Source: Nemertoderma westbladi (Eukaryota > Xenacoelomorpha > Nemertodermatida > Nemertodermatidae). From it: 35,059 nt of DNA. The notes beneath the pieces were generated by a model. That model ran no database searches and had not been told where the DNA came from. It saw only the letters and a list, made by a program, of their open reading frames with translations. Made by a program: the position numbers and the translations under genes. The DNA is taken from NCBI GenBank assembly GCA_032718475.1, contig JAUCBJ010000636.1:1-35059 (forward strand). The letters are read 5' to 3'. Positions 19,976 through 29,686 of the stretch are shown here, piece by piece (the first letter of the stretch is position 1; the number at the start of each line of letters is the position of its first letter).

Positions 19976-21180
19976 TTTGCATTAAATCTTATCATCATAT
20001 TATAGTTATTATTATTAAATTGTATTGTTTATGAATATACGAGACTCAGGATCACACTACTTTGCCTTCCACCCGGTGAGTGCTAACTATAACCTGTCTG
20101 CAATTGATTCGGTTCGGTTGACGAGTGTATGTGTCCGCAATACTGCAATATTATTCCCCAACTTGCAACTATAATACGTTCAATATCGCAATGTGTCCAG
20201 TACAAGTAAATTGTGCGCTTTACCATGCACTAGATCCAATGTAGCGTCCTACTTGCAATATAAATAAGTCACACGTACACTTGTCCTCAGACAACATAAC
20301 ATAACGGAACAGTTTACACGTACATAGTGCATTATTCCCTTGAAGCAGTTTCTAGTGCCGAAACTTACACTCCCAAAGTAATTGATTATACATTCATATC
20401 GCACTCAAGCGTGGGAACGGGTTATGTTGCAGTAGTACAATTACTACTACAATTATTACTACAATTACTACTGTAGTACAATTACAGTTATTTTTTTAAT
20501 TCAATATAATAATTATTAATATTCAACATATACACAATTGTACAACCACCACCAGCTGTATTTGACGGCTGCCTAGCAACCAGATTGCTATTTAAACAGT
20601 ATGTACTGCTGTACTGTGTACTGCCTACCACTGCACTGCCATTCAGCCTGTTGGGTCCGAGTTTGCATTCGCCAGGAGAATGGACGCCTCCGCGATATTG
20701 CAGCGGACTGGGCGGCGAGAAGCTGATCTACAGCCACGCAAACAGAGCAGCGAATTACAGAACAATTACAGTTATAGTTAACGTTCCATATATGATTGAA
20801 ACTCCTGAGTAATATATATAATCTTAAACCCAGTAACAGTGTGGACAGAGTGTTTGTGTTCTACTATTATTTATAATGTGCTAGATGGAGGGTGTAAAAT
20901 CTTGAATCAATAAACAATAATTGATAAAAACCTAAATATGTCAGTCAATCATTGATGAAATTAAATGTGGTCTGTCAAATAAAATAAAGATTCTGAAGTT
21001 CAATGGCGGTGTATTGTAAATACAAACAAGTAATAGGATTACAGCTTCTAAGCTTAACTGAGTCACGTGCTGCGCGAAGGCCCCGCGTGTTTGTAAGACA
21101 ATAGTTTGTAAAGTTGGAGTTCCCTCAGACTGTACACACCAGTATGACATGCTGCGTCTAGGTGGAGTTGGACTTCCTTC
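19976..21180. other. Unassigned sequence with simple repeats
   Basis: Includes an imperfect ACAATTACTACT array (20438-20480). A GC-richer patch at 20640-20760 is open in more than one frame but resembles nothing I know. A 12-mer GCGCGAAGGCCC at about 21074 recurs inverted near 32145. No gene is supported. Confidence 0.4.
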
Positions 21181-21540
21181 TCCGGGTGGCGGAGACTGAG
21201 GAAGATGATATTGCGACGATCCGCTGAGAAGTATCCAGGACTATTCGGGACTTCTCCTGGAACAATCGGCAAAAAGTTGGCTCTCCGTCCCGTCCGCTAT
21301 GGAGGAATCGGGATTCAGATCCCTTGATGCGGAAGTGTCATTCGGTCCTCCCAATCTGGAACTACTGGGGTTGTTGAGGCGCTGACAACCGGTAGTCCCC
21401 TCAATGTAGCCAGTCATGCTCCATGTCTGGCCTCCAACTTGCCCGAGACTTGCCTCATCCAGGATGCCACATACAACGCGAGGATGGAGTCAGACATCCA
21501 ATCCATCCCCACTGAAAAGTATTGTATCTAACAATATGAT
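21181..21540 (+). pseudogene. Decayed C-terminal end of a retrotransposon polyprotein
   Basis: One plus-strand frame reads RPVRYGGIGIQIP, then a stop, then GTTGVVEALTTGSPLN and LIQDATYNARMES. This matches the LP-x-R-x-GGLGI-x-NP...S-x3-T pattern at the end of many invertebrate reverse-transcriptase ORFs, where it follows the catalytic domain. Upstream frames (SAKSWLSV) are shifted relative to it. The last part is shared with 27368-27450, so it is inside the duplicated segment. At least one stop and one frameshift make it non-functional. The exact element family is not identified. Confidence 0.5.
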
Positions 21541-22008
21541 CATGGTGGTACAGCCCAATATTATTTTTCTTAATTTTTTTTTTCAATTCTAATCTTAATT
21601 TTCTTTACATCAGTTGGGTTCTGTAAACTCCTCTAGACAGATTTATATCAACTCAGCTTTGCTATTATCCTCTTATTTTATTTTTGCTACTGTCGTTTAC
21701 TGAAACCAATATCCATATATTATTAGGCAACGGCTGGTATCCAATGAACCTTTTTATTAGGAGAGTTTGTGTTGGTCTATCAGTCCGTTACTTTATTTCA
21801 TAAAATAGACCAATTATTTATTCATATAAACTGATCCCTTTATTAACATTGAGCTACTTTGCTTCCACTAAGCTTACAGCAGACAGTATCTAATGTATTT
21901 GTAGGTCTGTACTCCTTGAGTTATATAGGGTATGTTTGTGTCATTAAAGTCATTCCCAGAAGATTGTATTTTAGTTTGTGTAAAAAAATTATTTATCACA
22001 ACTCTACA

Positions 22009-22113
22009 ATGTCAAAGGCAACTCTCCTACTCTTAGCTCTGGCAGCTTATTTAGCTGTGGAGTGCAATGGAGACAACAACGAGGACTCCAACAAATTAGT
22101 TAAAAGAGACAAT
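22009..22113 (+). CDS. First coding exon of a secreted protein, copy A (35 codons, partial)
   Basis: ATG at 22009 opens MSKATLLLLALAAYLAVECNG, a textbook signal peptide with a Leu/Ala core and probable cleavage after Cys-Asn-Gly. It is followed by an acidic Asn/Asp/Glu stretch and a dibasic Lys-Arg (LVKRDN). The exon ends at AAT followed by GTAAGT (22114-22119), a near-perfect splice donor in phase 0. Copy B is almost the same but has Glu instead of Lys before Arg. Conservation of both exon and donor argues for a real exon. No partner exon for this copy is visible between here and 27368: the next 600 bases are a minisatellite, then an LTR. It may be a truncated duplicate or an alternative first exon. 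The mature product is unknown. Confidence 0.7.
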
Positions 22114-22119
22114 GTAAGT
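22114..22119 (+). promoter_or_regulatory. Splice donor of copy A
   Basis: GTAAGT directly after a complete codon. The same donor is conserved in copy B at 28047-28052. Confidence 0.7.
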
Positions 22120-22156
22120 TTGTTCTTAAAGCAGATTTGTCATATGTTTAGCTTTC

Positions 22157-22750
22157 ACCGCAAGCGCCACGTAGAAAGTAGTAGCAGAGATTGGTTGTGG
22201 GCACCGCAAGCGCCACGTAGAAAGTAGTAGCAGAGAGAGGTTGTGGGCACCGGAAGCGCCACGTAGAAAGTAGTAGGAGAGAGTGGATGTGGGCACCGCA
22301 AGCGCCACGTAGATAGAGGTATTAGTTGAGGTGGAGATGTAGATAGAGTAGAGTGGTAGAGACGGGCACATAGGGTGCCAGCTAGTAGAGTTAGAGATAG
22401 TAGAGAGTTAGTAGAGTTAGAAAGATAGTAGCAGAGTAGAAGCAGTAGTAGAGTGGTTGTGGGCACCGCAAGCGCCACGTAGACGGTGGTAGTAAGTAGA
22501 GTGGTTGTGGGCACCGTTAGCGCCACGTAGATGGAGGTAGAGTTAGTAAGAGGGTACGTAGTACCATCAGTTGTGGTTGTGGGCACCGTTAGCGCCACGT
22601 AGATGGAGGTAGAGTTAGCAAGAGGGTACGTAGTACCGGTTGTGGTTGTGGGCAACGTTAGCGCCACGTAGATAGAGGTAGAGCTAGTAAGAGGTTTTTA
22701 GTTAGAAGTAGTAGTTGAAGGGTTGTGGGCACCCTAAGCGCCACGTAGTA
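22157..22750. repeat. Minisatellite with GCGCCACGTAG core (nine copies)
   Basis: The word GCGCCACGTAG starts at 22164, 22210, 22256, 22302, 22472, 22520, 22592, 22661 and 22738. The first four units are an exact 46-bp period with TTGTGGGCACCGCAAGCGCC; later units are 48-77 bp with GTTAGAG-rich filler. It begins exactly where copy A loses similarity to copy B, inside the intron after the copy-A exon. Minus-strand ORFs over it are repeat translations. Confidence 0.92.
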
Positions 22751-23188
22751 GAAGAGTTAAAGTTAGTAGGCTTAGAGAGATAGTTAGAGTTAGTAAGAGA
22801 GTTAGATAGTTAGCAAATGAGTAGTAGGTAGATAGTATGATAGCACAGGGGTAGCATTAGAGGTCAGGGCCTTAAAAAGTGGCAGAGAGTAGAGAGGAGA
22901 TAGTGAGAAGAGCTGTTGGCGAGAAGTTAGAGTGCGATTCAGGTGTGGGGAGAGTGTAAGAGTGGGGAGAGAGCGAGTTGAGTTAGAGAGCGAAGTTAGA
23001 GTGGCGAGAGTGTTGGGGAAACAAAAATTGTGTGAGAGAAGCGCACGATCGGCCCGACACGAGACGCCAGAGGGTAGCGACATCATACCCATAGGGAGCG
23101 GCCTGGAAAGCCGACTCCAAGAAAATAACTCCACCCCACACCCGATAATAGATCGAGTTCCAGCGGAATTGTAGCGCACTTTAGTTGG
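22751..23188 (+). other. Purine-rich stretch and possible 3' end of an LTR-element interior
   Basis: GTTAGA/GAGAG-rich up to about 23000, then a mixed segment with an open frame at 22932-23174 (80 codons from ATG, Arg/Glu-rich then Ser/Pro-rich). It sits immediately before a polypurine tract and candidate LTR, so it may be the end of a gypsy-type internal region, but no pol motif is visible. Confidence 0.3.
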
Positions 23189-23217
23189 ATGCTATCTTCT
23201 TACCGGGAAGATAGCAT
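23189..23217. other. Perfect 11-bp hairpin just before the candidate LTR
   Basis: ATGCTATCTTC (23189-23199) pairs with GAAGATAGCAT (23207-23217) around TTACCGG. It directly abuts the G-rich tract at 23218. Confidence 0.8.
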
Positions 23218-23226
23218 GGGGGGGAG
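23218..23226 (+). promoter_or_regulatory. Candidate polypurine tract (GGGGGGGAG)
   Basis: Nine purines immediately upstream of TGTTAGC at 23227, the expected arrangement at the 3' LTR boundary of a plus-strand LTR retrotransposon. Confidence 0.6.
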
Positions 23227-23759
23227 TGTTAGCTTATCCAATTCCGCTAACACAAACCCATAGATTGAGCCATTAAGCAATATTGGGAGCACGAGGTTGA
23301 TTACCAATATCAACCTCGTGTTACCCCAATAAAGTGGGAAGGGAAGGAGAAACACACAATGGAGGTCAGGGGCCAAACCCCTAACCCAAAGAGAACAGGT
23401 GGAGTGAACGGGAACACTCCAAAGGGCGCCAACAGGGGTATCAACCAATCAGAGGGGGGCAAGGCATCGATTAGGTACAGCAATAAGGCCACCGTGCAAT
23501 ATAACCAGTTACCAGTAATCATACCAGTCAGTTATCCCAGTATCATATTGGTGCTAGTTAGGTTAGATAGTTTAGCTAGGGAAGGACCGGGACTTTAGTT
23601 ACCGTATCCCGCCTTCCGTGTACAACAACCTATATCTATATCTTATTAGACTGATCATTATATACACCGAACATCAGAACTCATTTTACTCTTTACACAC
23701 GGCGGGGACGCGTGAACTAAACATCGGATAAATCGGGATCCCTCCTGGATCCCGTCACA
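23227..23759 (+). mobile_element. Candidate 3' LTR of a Ty3/gypsy-type retrotransposon (533 bp)
   Basis: Starts TGTTAGC after a polypurine tract and ends GTCACA, giving TGT...ACA termini. Internal features fit an LTR: hairpins at 23282-23330 and 23734-23754, a TATA-like CTATATCTATATCTTA near 23630 and a C/G-rich end. No second copy exists in the window, so it is a 3' LTR with lost interior or a truncated element. The family is inferred only from the tract and termini. Confidence 0.5.
23282..23330. other. Long hairpin within the LTR
   Basis: CACGAGGTTGAT (23290-23301) pairs perfectly with ATCAACCTCGTG (23309-23320) around TACCAAT; outside it ATTGGG (23282-23287) pairs with CCCAAT (23325-23330). 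Confidence 0.85.
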
Positions 23760-24473
23760 ATTTAAATTGATATGATTGAAAGGTGTTTTTGATTACCGAA
23801 TATGTTTCTAATTACAGTAGTTTGTTAATAATCCATTGGATATTTGCATTTGATTGCCTTTAATAATTCATTGAATCCATTCAATTTTCCCTTACGTATC
23901 TGATGTCTCCACAAGTATTCGATAAGTTTTTCAGAGAATTTCTCTTGATAGGCATTGCACTCCTTGCACCATGCTCTTGCGCCATAAATTTTTATAATTT
24001 TTTGCATTAACTTTATTTTAATCTCTTTGAGTTGACATTTGTGCATTTCACCATAGATTAAAAAATTTTTCTTTTTATTTCTAGCTATTTTAAATTTAAA
24101 AAGTTACTACAGTAGCTATATTTTCTAGAACAATAATTTTTGTATTTTATTTTTGTGTATATTATTATTATTTAGTGTATATTATATATTTTTTGTTCTA
24201 GAACTCTTCACTGTTGCCATGGTAACAATTATTTATGTTATAAAAATGCAGTTCTATACGGAACTGTTACCTTTTTTTTTTATATATTGCGTAGGGTGAG
24301 TGAGGGAGACCCCAAAAGTTATAATCGCTCTAAAGAGAAGATAAATTAATTTTTCAATGCCGTTTTAACTTTTTCACATTACAATTATGATTTGCTATTA
24401 TTATGTGAGAGTTTAAGAATTTCAACTCTTAAACTTTTTTAATTAAACCAATTATTCGTATTTTCGAAAAAGC
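23760..24473. other. Unassigned AT-rich sequence
   Basis: A 73-codon minus-strand ORF (23825-24046) is Lys-rich with a single WCKEC pair; I do not recognise it and do not call it a gene. The rest has frequent stops. Confidence 0.4.
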
Positions 24474-24505
24474 GTCAAGTCTCCCTCAATGGGGGGAGAC
24501 TTGAC
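24474..24505. other. Perfect 12-bp hairpin GTCAAGTCTCCC
   Basis: 24474-24485 pairs with 24494-24505 around TCAATGGG. A third, direct copy GGGAGACTTGA follows at 24525-24535, and GTGAGGGAGACCCC occurs at 24301-24314. The word may be a short dispersed repeat. Confidence 0.8.
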
Positions 24506-24726
24506 ACCTAAGGTGGGAGACTTGAACCCACCTCGCATTCTTGTAAATTCGTTCAAAAATGCATAATAAGTGTAATAATTACATCTTTGTTTCGCTCATG
24601 AGCGAAAGTTACTACTGTACTTAAAAAAGTATAACCCCGTTTAAGTTATTTTGAGAGACAGATATACTGGTTACTGCAGTACCGGTGTCGCAAGGAAATC
24701 AGCCCCCCCTAGAATATGCCCCCCGG

Positions 24727-24817
24727 GGCATTATTTCCTAGGATATTATGTCCCCCCGGGCAATTTTTCCTAGGAAATTTAGCCCGGGGGGGCATTTTCT
24801 CCTTAGGAAATAATGCC
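24727..24817. repeat. 91-nt imperfect palindrome centred at 24771/24772
   Basis: From the central TTCCTAGGAA the arms pair outward: CCCCCCGGGC (24752-24761) with GCCCGGGGGG (24782-24791), then GGCATTATTTCC-TA (24727-24740) with TAGGAAATAATGCC (24804-24817) after a one-base offset. Alternating GC-rich and AT-rich blocks give a long, nearly self-complementary module. Similar half-sites extend to 24840. Confidence 0.85.
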
Positions 24818-24901
24818 TCCCCTCAGGAAAATTAGCCCCCCTCAAAAGTCTGAAAACTGATACGATAACGGTCTGCTGGTAGCCACTTTTAATCGGCAGT
24901 G

Positions 24902-25015
24902 ATTTTTTATGTCCTTTTATTTGACTTTTTTTGTCATTTTTTTTACGAATTATGCATAATGACTTTTGTTGTCCTTTTAATGACTTTTATTGTACTTTTT
25001 ATGACTTTTTATGTA
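24902..25015. repeat. T-rich imperfect repeat (ATGACTTTTNTTGTCCTTTT)n
   Basis: Five or six ~19-bp degenerate units. Plus-strand Phe/Leu-rich ORFs here come from the T-rich composition. Confidence 0.6.
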
Positions 25016-25250
25016 TGTATTTCTTCAAACTGTCAGACTGCTGATTTCTGGACTGTCAGACAGTTGATTTCACTATGCCTGTGCCAAAACATTCCATGAT
25101 TCCATGATTTATAGACTATGAGATAGATTTCCATATGCGCCTGTGGTAAAAAGACTCTATATTTAATAGTTTGTGGTTGTTGTCGATAATCGATTACCAC
25201 ATGACGAAGCAAAACACTCATTTTATAGCCAAAAACAATTACCAATTGAT

Positions 25251-25708
25251 GGAAAGGAGCAGGTTAAGGTCGAGTTTTCTAACCAAAACAATAAACAGTC
25301 ACTTTACCAAATCAGGGAAAGGAGCAGGTTACAGAGACTGGATTTTCTAACCAAAACAATAAACGATCACTTAACTAATTGAGGGAAAGGAGCAGGTTAC
25401 AGAGGCAGGATTTTCTAACCAAAACAATAAACGATCACTTAACTTATTGAGGGAAAGGAGCAGGTTACAGAGGCGGGATTTTCTAACCAAAACAATAAAC
25501 GATCATTTAACTAATTGAGGGAAAGGGACAGATTACAGAGGCGGAATTTTCTAACCAAAACAATAAACGATCACTTAACTAATTAAGGGAAAGGAGCAGG
25601 TTACAGAGGCGGGATTTTCTAACCAAAACAATAAACGATCATTTAACTAATTGAGGGAAAGGGGCAGGTTACAGAGGCGGGCCTTTCTAACCAAAACAAT
25701 AAACATTA
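25251..25708. repeat. Satellite: seven tandem 68-bp units
   Basis: GGAAAGG starts at 25251, 25316, 25384, 25452, 25520, 25588 and 25656, a 65-bp first step then exact 68-bp steps. Each unit carries GGAGCAGGTTACAGAGGCGG, TTTTCTAACCAAAACAATAA and CGATCACTTAACTAATTGA. Units are ~95% alike by eye except the first. Single related copies lie at 19256 and 32362. Confidence 0.95.
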
Positions 25709-25869
25709 CAAAATTACAAATTTAATAATAGGTGATTTTGTTCAATTCGTGCAGTTAAACCGGTCCGTTAGGCCTACTACCAATTTTTGGACGGAATACT
25801 GCCAATGTCGGAAGACTGCTAAAATCGGTAGGCCGGTACGCAGTCAGTAAGCCCGACTCAATGTGAGCA

Positions 25870-27350
25870 GTCATTGAAGAGAACAAACATTTGGCTCATC
25901 AACGCGACATCACCAGGAAGAAACTCGAGATGGAACAACACAAGGAGGCATTAATTCTAGAACAACAAAGACAGTTGGCTGCGGCCAAATCGCAACAGGA
26001 GGCCTATGAATTGGAGGATCGACAGCAATGGATTGCTCAAGAACTCGAGTAGGCTCAATCCCTGCTAAACAATGAGACGGCACTGAGTCACTAATCAGCA
26101 GCCTGAACCATCGATTGTGCGCTTCAAAGAGATACATGGAGCCAACCCCATAGAAGCACATCAACATTATGCGCAATAAATCTATAGACTGGTAGCCTAG
26201 GATTGGTTGGACCCAGTGGATGCTGGGACTCCTGGAAACCAGGTAAGTCACCCCGGAGGTTGCCATGAGCCCGAACCTAGAGACCAAATAGAACCAACCA
26301 CATCTGCGACCTCAAGTAGTGTCTCGGTAAAGATTTGTGACTAACGAAGGCGATCAAGCCGAGTGGGATGGAGCTCGAGACTGTGAGCGGTTTAATCCAA
26401 GTCCTACTCCAGGTAAGCCCAAGATCCATATGTATCAATTAAATTTAGCAATTAGGGAAGGTAAATAAGGAGGTGTGGGATGAAGTCATCCATAGAAAAA
26501 GGTAAAGTCCAACATATTCAGTCACAAGTCCAACAGGTACAGGGACAAGTTCAAACTGTATGTAGTGTTGTGCAAGAAGTGTAGCAAAGAAATCAAAGAA
26601 CGTCAAAGTGCAGGTGGATAAGGAGTTCGACCATGTTAGGTGTAATATCCCTGAGGTCAATGACCATGTAGAGCGAGGTCAACAGGAGAATGAAAAACTT
26701 AGAGTACAGGAACAACAGAAGAACTAAAGAATGTCCTGAAGACTATCCCAAGTTTAAAACACCACAATTGCAATAATGCCCAGTTTAAATATTCAGACAG
26801 ACTCAGAATTTGAGACTGACTATAGACCACCAGTCAGTGAGAAGGTAACCTATCACAGGACGAATTCGCGGACTCGTCCACAGGTAAGTTATCCTACCCA
26901 TCCGTTGGAACCGATTCCAACTGATGTCCATCAACGGGTAGGAAGGGAAGACAATACTATGGTCAACTCAATCGCAGTGGAGTTTTTTAGGTTCAGTGCG
27001 AGACACAGTCTTCCTCCATTACATCCTCCGCACTTCACTGGTTTATCTAAACATTGGAGAACCTTCATCAACTATATCAAGACCAATGTCGCACAACAGG
27101 ATTTCTCACCGACTGAGAAATTCAACTACTTATACCAACAGTTGAGAGGTCAACTGAAGGAATTGGTGGTACGTTTATAGGTGATGACAATGCCTCTGAG
27201 GCGGCTTATGACAGGTTAGTTACTGTGTATGGCGGCAATGTAAAGATGGCCAGGTCAGTAATAGTTGAACTAACTCAGGGGGGACCAGCACATTCCCATA
27301 TAGAATTAGTTAAGTTTTCAAACTCAATGTGACACCTCTGATCTTGTCAA
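25870..27350 (+). pseudogene. Decayed BEL/Pao gag, second element
   Basis: Plus-strand gag remnant unrelated in detail to the first element. Near 25880-26050 a Gln/Glu-rich coiled coil (KKLEMEQHKEALILEQQRQL) reads up to a TAG stop. From about 26776 a 134-codon frame carries the DUF1759-type core HFTGLSKHWRTFINYIK and FSPTEKFNYLYQQLRGQLKEL, ending in a stop at 27178-27180; a neighbouring frame continues with DNASEAAYDRLVTVYGG to about 27330. Multiple stops and frameshifts make it inactive. No protease, reverse transcriptase or LTR is seen. Three CAGGTAAG donor-like words lie at 26240, 26410 and 26881. Around 27352-27368 it is joined abruptly to the duplicated copy-B segment. Confidence 0.75.
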
Positions 27351-27367
27351 TTTCAGAATGCAACCTG

Positions 27368-28088
27368 ATCCAGGATGCCACATACAATGCGAGAATGGAG
27401 TCAGCCATCAAATCCATCAGTCCATCCCCACTGAAAAGTATTGTATCTAACAATATGATCATGGTGGTACAGCCCAATCTTACTTTTCTTAATTTTTTTT
27501 TCAATTACAATCTTAATTTTCTTTACATCAGTTGGGTTCTGTAAACTCCTCTTGAAAGATTCATATCAACTCAGCTTTGCTATTATCCTCTTATTTCCTC
27601 TTTGCTACTGTAGTTTACTGAAACCAATATCCATATATTATTAGGCAACGGCTGGTATCCAATTAACCTTTTTAGTAGGAGAGTTTGTGTTGGTCTATCA
27701 GTCCGTTACTTATAATCAGAAAATAGACCAATTATTTATTCATATAAACTGATCCCTTTGTTAACTTTGAGCTACTTGGCTTCGACTAAGCTTACAGCAG
27801 ACAGTATCTAATGTGTACTGTAGGTGTGTATTAATATTACTTGTGTAGAAATATAGGTATGTTTCTGTCATTATTAAAGTCATTCACAGAAGATTGTATT
27901 TTCGTTTGTGTAAAAAAATTATTTATCACAACTCTACAATGTCAATAAAGGAAACTCTCCTACTCTTAGCTCTGGCAGCTCTTTTAGCTGTGGAGTGCAA
28001 TGGAGACAACAACGAGGACTCCAACAAATTAGTTGAAAGAGACAATGTAAGTTTGTTCTCAAAGCAGATTTGTCATATGTTTAGCTTT
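27368..28088 (+). repeat. Segmental duplication, copy B (partner 21457-22155)
   Basis: Same layout as copy A: LINE scrap (LIQDATYNARMES), conserved AT-rich flank, signal-peptide exon, intron start. It ends at TTTAGCTTT, after which copy A enters its minisatellite and copy B continues with unrelated sequence. Confidence 0.92.
27939..28046 (+). CDS. First coding exon of a secreted protein, copy B (36 codons, partial)
   Basis: ATG at 27939 opens MSIKETLLLLALAALLAVEC, a strong signal peptide, followed by an acidic GDNNEDSNKLVERDN stretch. It ends at AAT followed by GTAAGT (28047), phase 0. Relative to copy A it gains one residue near the start, has Leu for Tyr in the hydrophobic core and Glu for Lys so that the Lys-Arg is lost. 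The next plus-strand coding exon I can support is 32568-32981, which opens in phase 0 after a clear acceptor. Joining them would give signal peptide, coiled coil and fibrinogen-related domain, the common architecture of secreted fibrinogen-related lectins. The join is inferred; the intron would be 4.5 kb. Confidence 0.72.
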
Positions 28089-29686
28089 ACAACAATGTTT
28101 GTAAAACCACTCCCCTGGCCTCCCTCTATTTACCCCCTATTTGTCTCAGCCTACAACCCAGCCCTCTCTATATAAAGAAGAATGTATGAAGAATTAGTTT
28201 TGTAAACTGTAAATATACTATAAAACTTCTGAACATGCACTTTTCTGAACGTCCAACTTTGGGACAGCCAAGCATCAGGAAGATGGCCGCCTAGACCGTT
28301 AGGCCGTCAGCAACGCAGGGAAAAGATGTCCACAACACGCTAGCGCCCACATTAGATTAGACCGCGCACCCCCTTCGCCCTTCGAAATACTCCACTTGCC
28401 ATGCAGCGCCCGGTTTATGAGGAAGGTAAGACTTTGTTTGACGCCCTTGCCCGACGTAAGACCTAGATCAGGGTAAGCGTGACGCCGTCCTGGGACGCCG
28501 CAAATTTTAGGATCAAATAACTATGTTCTAGGCAGAACCCCCTTGTCAGTATTACGAATCCCTGGGTTACCTGTATACCTCATACAGTAGGTGCGAGCTA
28601 TTTCTGTCCGTCAGTACACGAGTACATATTAGGTACAGACAGCATACGTTCCATAATTTAGTGATTCGCAGTACTGACCGTTTGGTACCGGTTCGCTTTG
28701 TAGAACATACATTAGTACCCCCCCCCCCCCCCCCCCCCCCCTGCCTGAAGTTAGTTGTTTGATCAGGCAAGGAGCATTTCTGCTACCGGCACACCGCTTG
28801 GCCTAGGGAGGTTTTAATAGTTTAATAGTTTAAAGGGTGATGAGGAAAGTATGCACTTTTAGCACCCATAAATCGACAATGAGAGTAAACCTAGGTGAAT
28901 GGCAACCTGGTAGGAATAAAATATAAAGATACTGGTACTGGTTACTGTAAAATCGAGTAAAATATATGAGATATACATAATGTATAAAATATGGAAGATT
29001 AACTAGGGTAACATAATTAAAAAAGAAAAGAAATTGGATTGACAGCAATTGACCATATTTAAGACAGCAAATGACAATATTATTTTGTAATTATATGATA
29101 AATACAGAAATAGATTACGACCTTAGCAAATTAAGGCAATTAAGTATAAAAAGAAAAACAATTGTAAATGAGTTTAAAAAATGTTTCCATAGAGTTAAAA
29201 TTAAGTAATTATTACATACATAAAAAGTAAGAATGAGGCGCTATAAATTAAAATTAATACTCTGAATTTGTTAAGTCAATTAAGTAAAAGCAAATGAGAA
29301 CGAGTTTAAAAAATGGTTAAAAATGTTTAAAAAATAGTGTTTTATTAATATCCTACCGCGCCTTGCCACGTACCAATAGTGTTAACTACCGCAGCAACAA
29401 AGTTCTAGAATCAAATTTGTATACCAGATCAGCTAACATACGGTAGCAATTAATCCCTATTTCTTATCTTACAACCAGAATCTGGTATTTGTGCCGATCA
29501 CGGGTGTAGATACTAACACCGTGGTTGCCCAGTTGAGTTGTGGATAGGAAGGAGAGCTTTGACGTCATTTGTAAGTATAAAGTTCTACAAAACGCGACTA
29601 GCTTATTTTAGTAGCTAGCGCACGGTATTGTTTCGGTCAGATAATTACTAAAACCTAGTAAATGATATACACCAAAATTGTTTTAT
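28089..29686. other. Unassigned sequence with a C24 run
   Basis: Contains a TATATAAAG box near 28169 and a GC-richer patch at 28280-28520 with an AAGATGGCCGCC word (YY1-like). A C24 homopolymer lies at 28718-28741. From about 28800 it is AT-rich with no ORF worth calling. Confidence 0.4.

Larger units (their letters stand above)
21457..22155 (+). repeat. Segmental duplication, copy A (partner 27368-28088)
   Basis: About 700 bp highly similar to copy B, from ATCCAGGATGCCACATACAA to ATATGTTTAGCTTT. It spans a retroelement scrap, an AT-rich 5' flank, a signal-peptide exon and the first bases of an intron. Differences are scattered substitutions and short indels. Confidence 0.92.

Noticed and set aside
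22126-22667. Long minus-strand Thr/Leu-rich ORFs
   Set aside because: They read through the GCGCCACGTAG minisatellite and have no non-repeat content.
23825-24046. 73-codon minus-strand ORF with a WCKEC motif
   Set aside because: Short, AT-driven Lys/Ile-rich composition, no recognisable family, no splice or promoter support.
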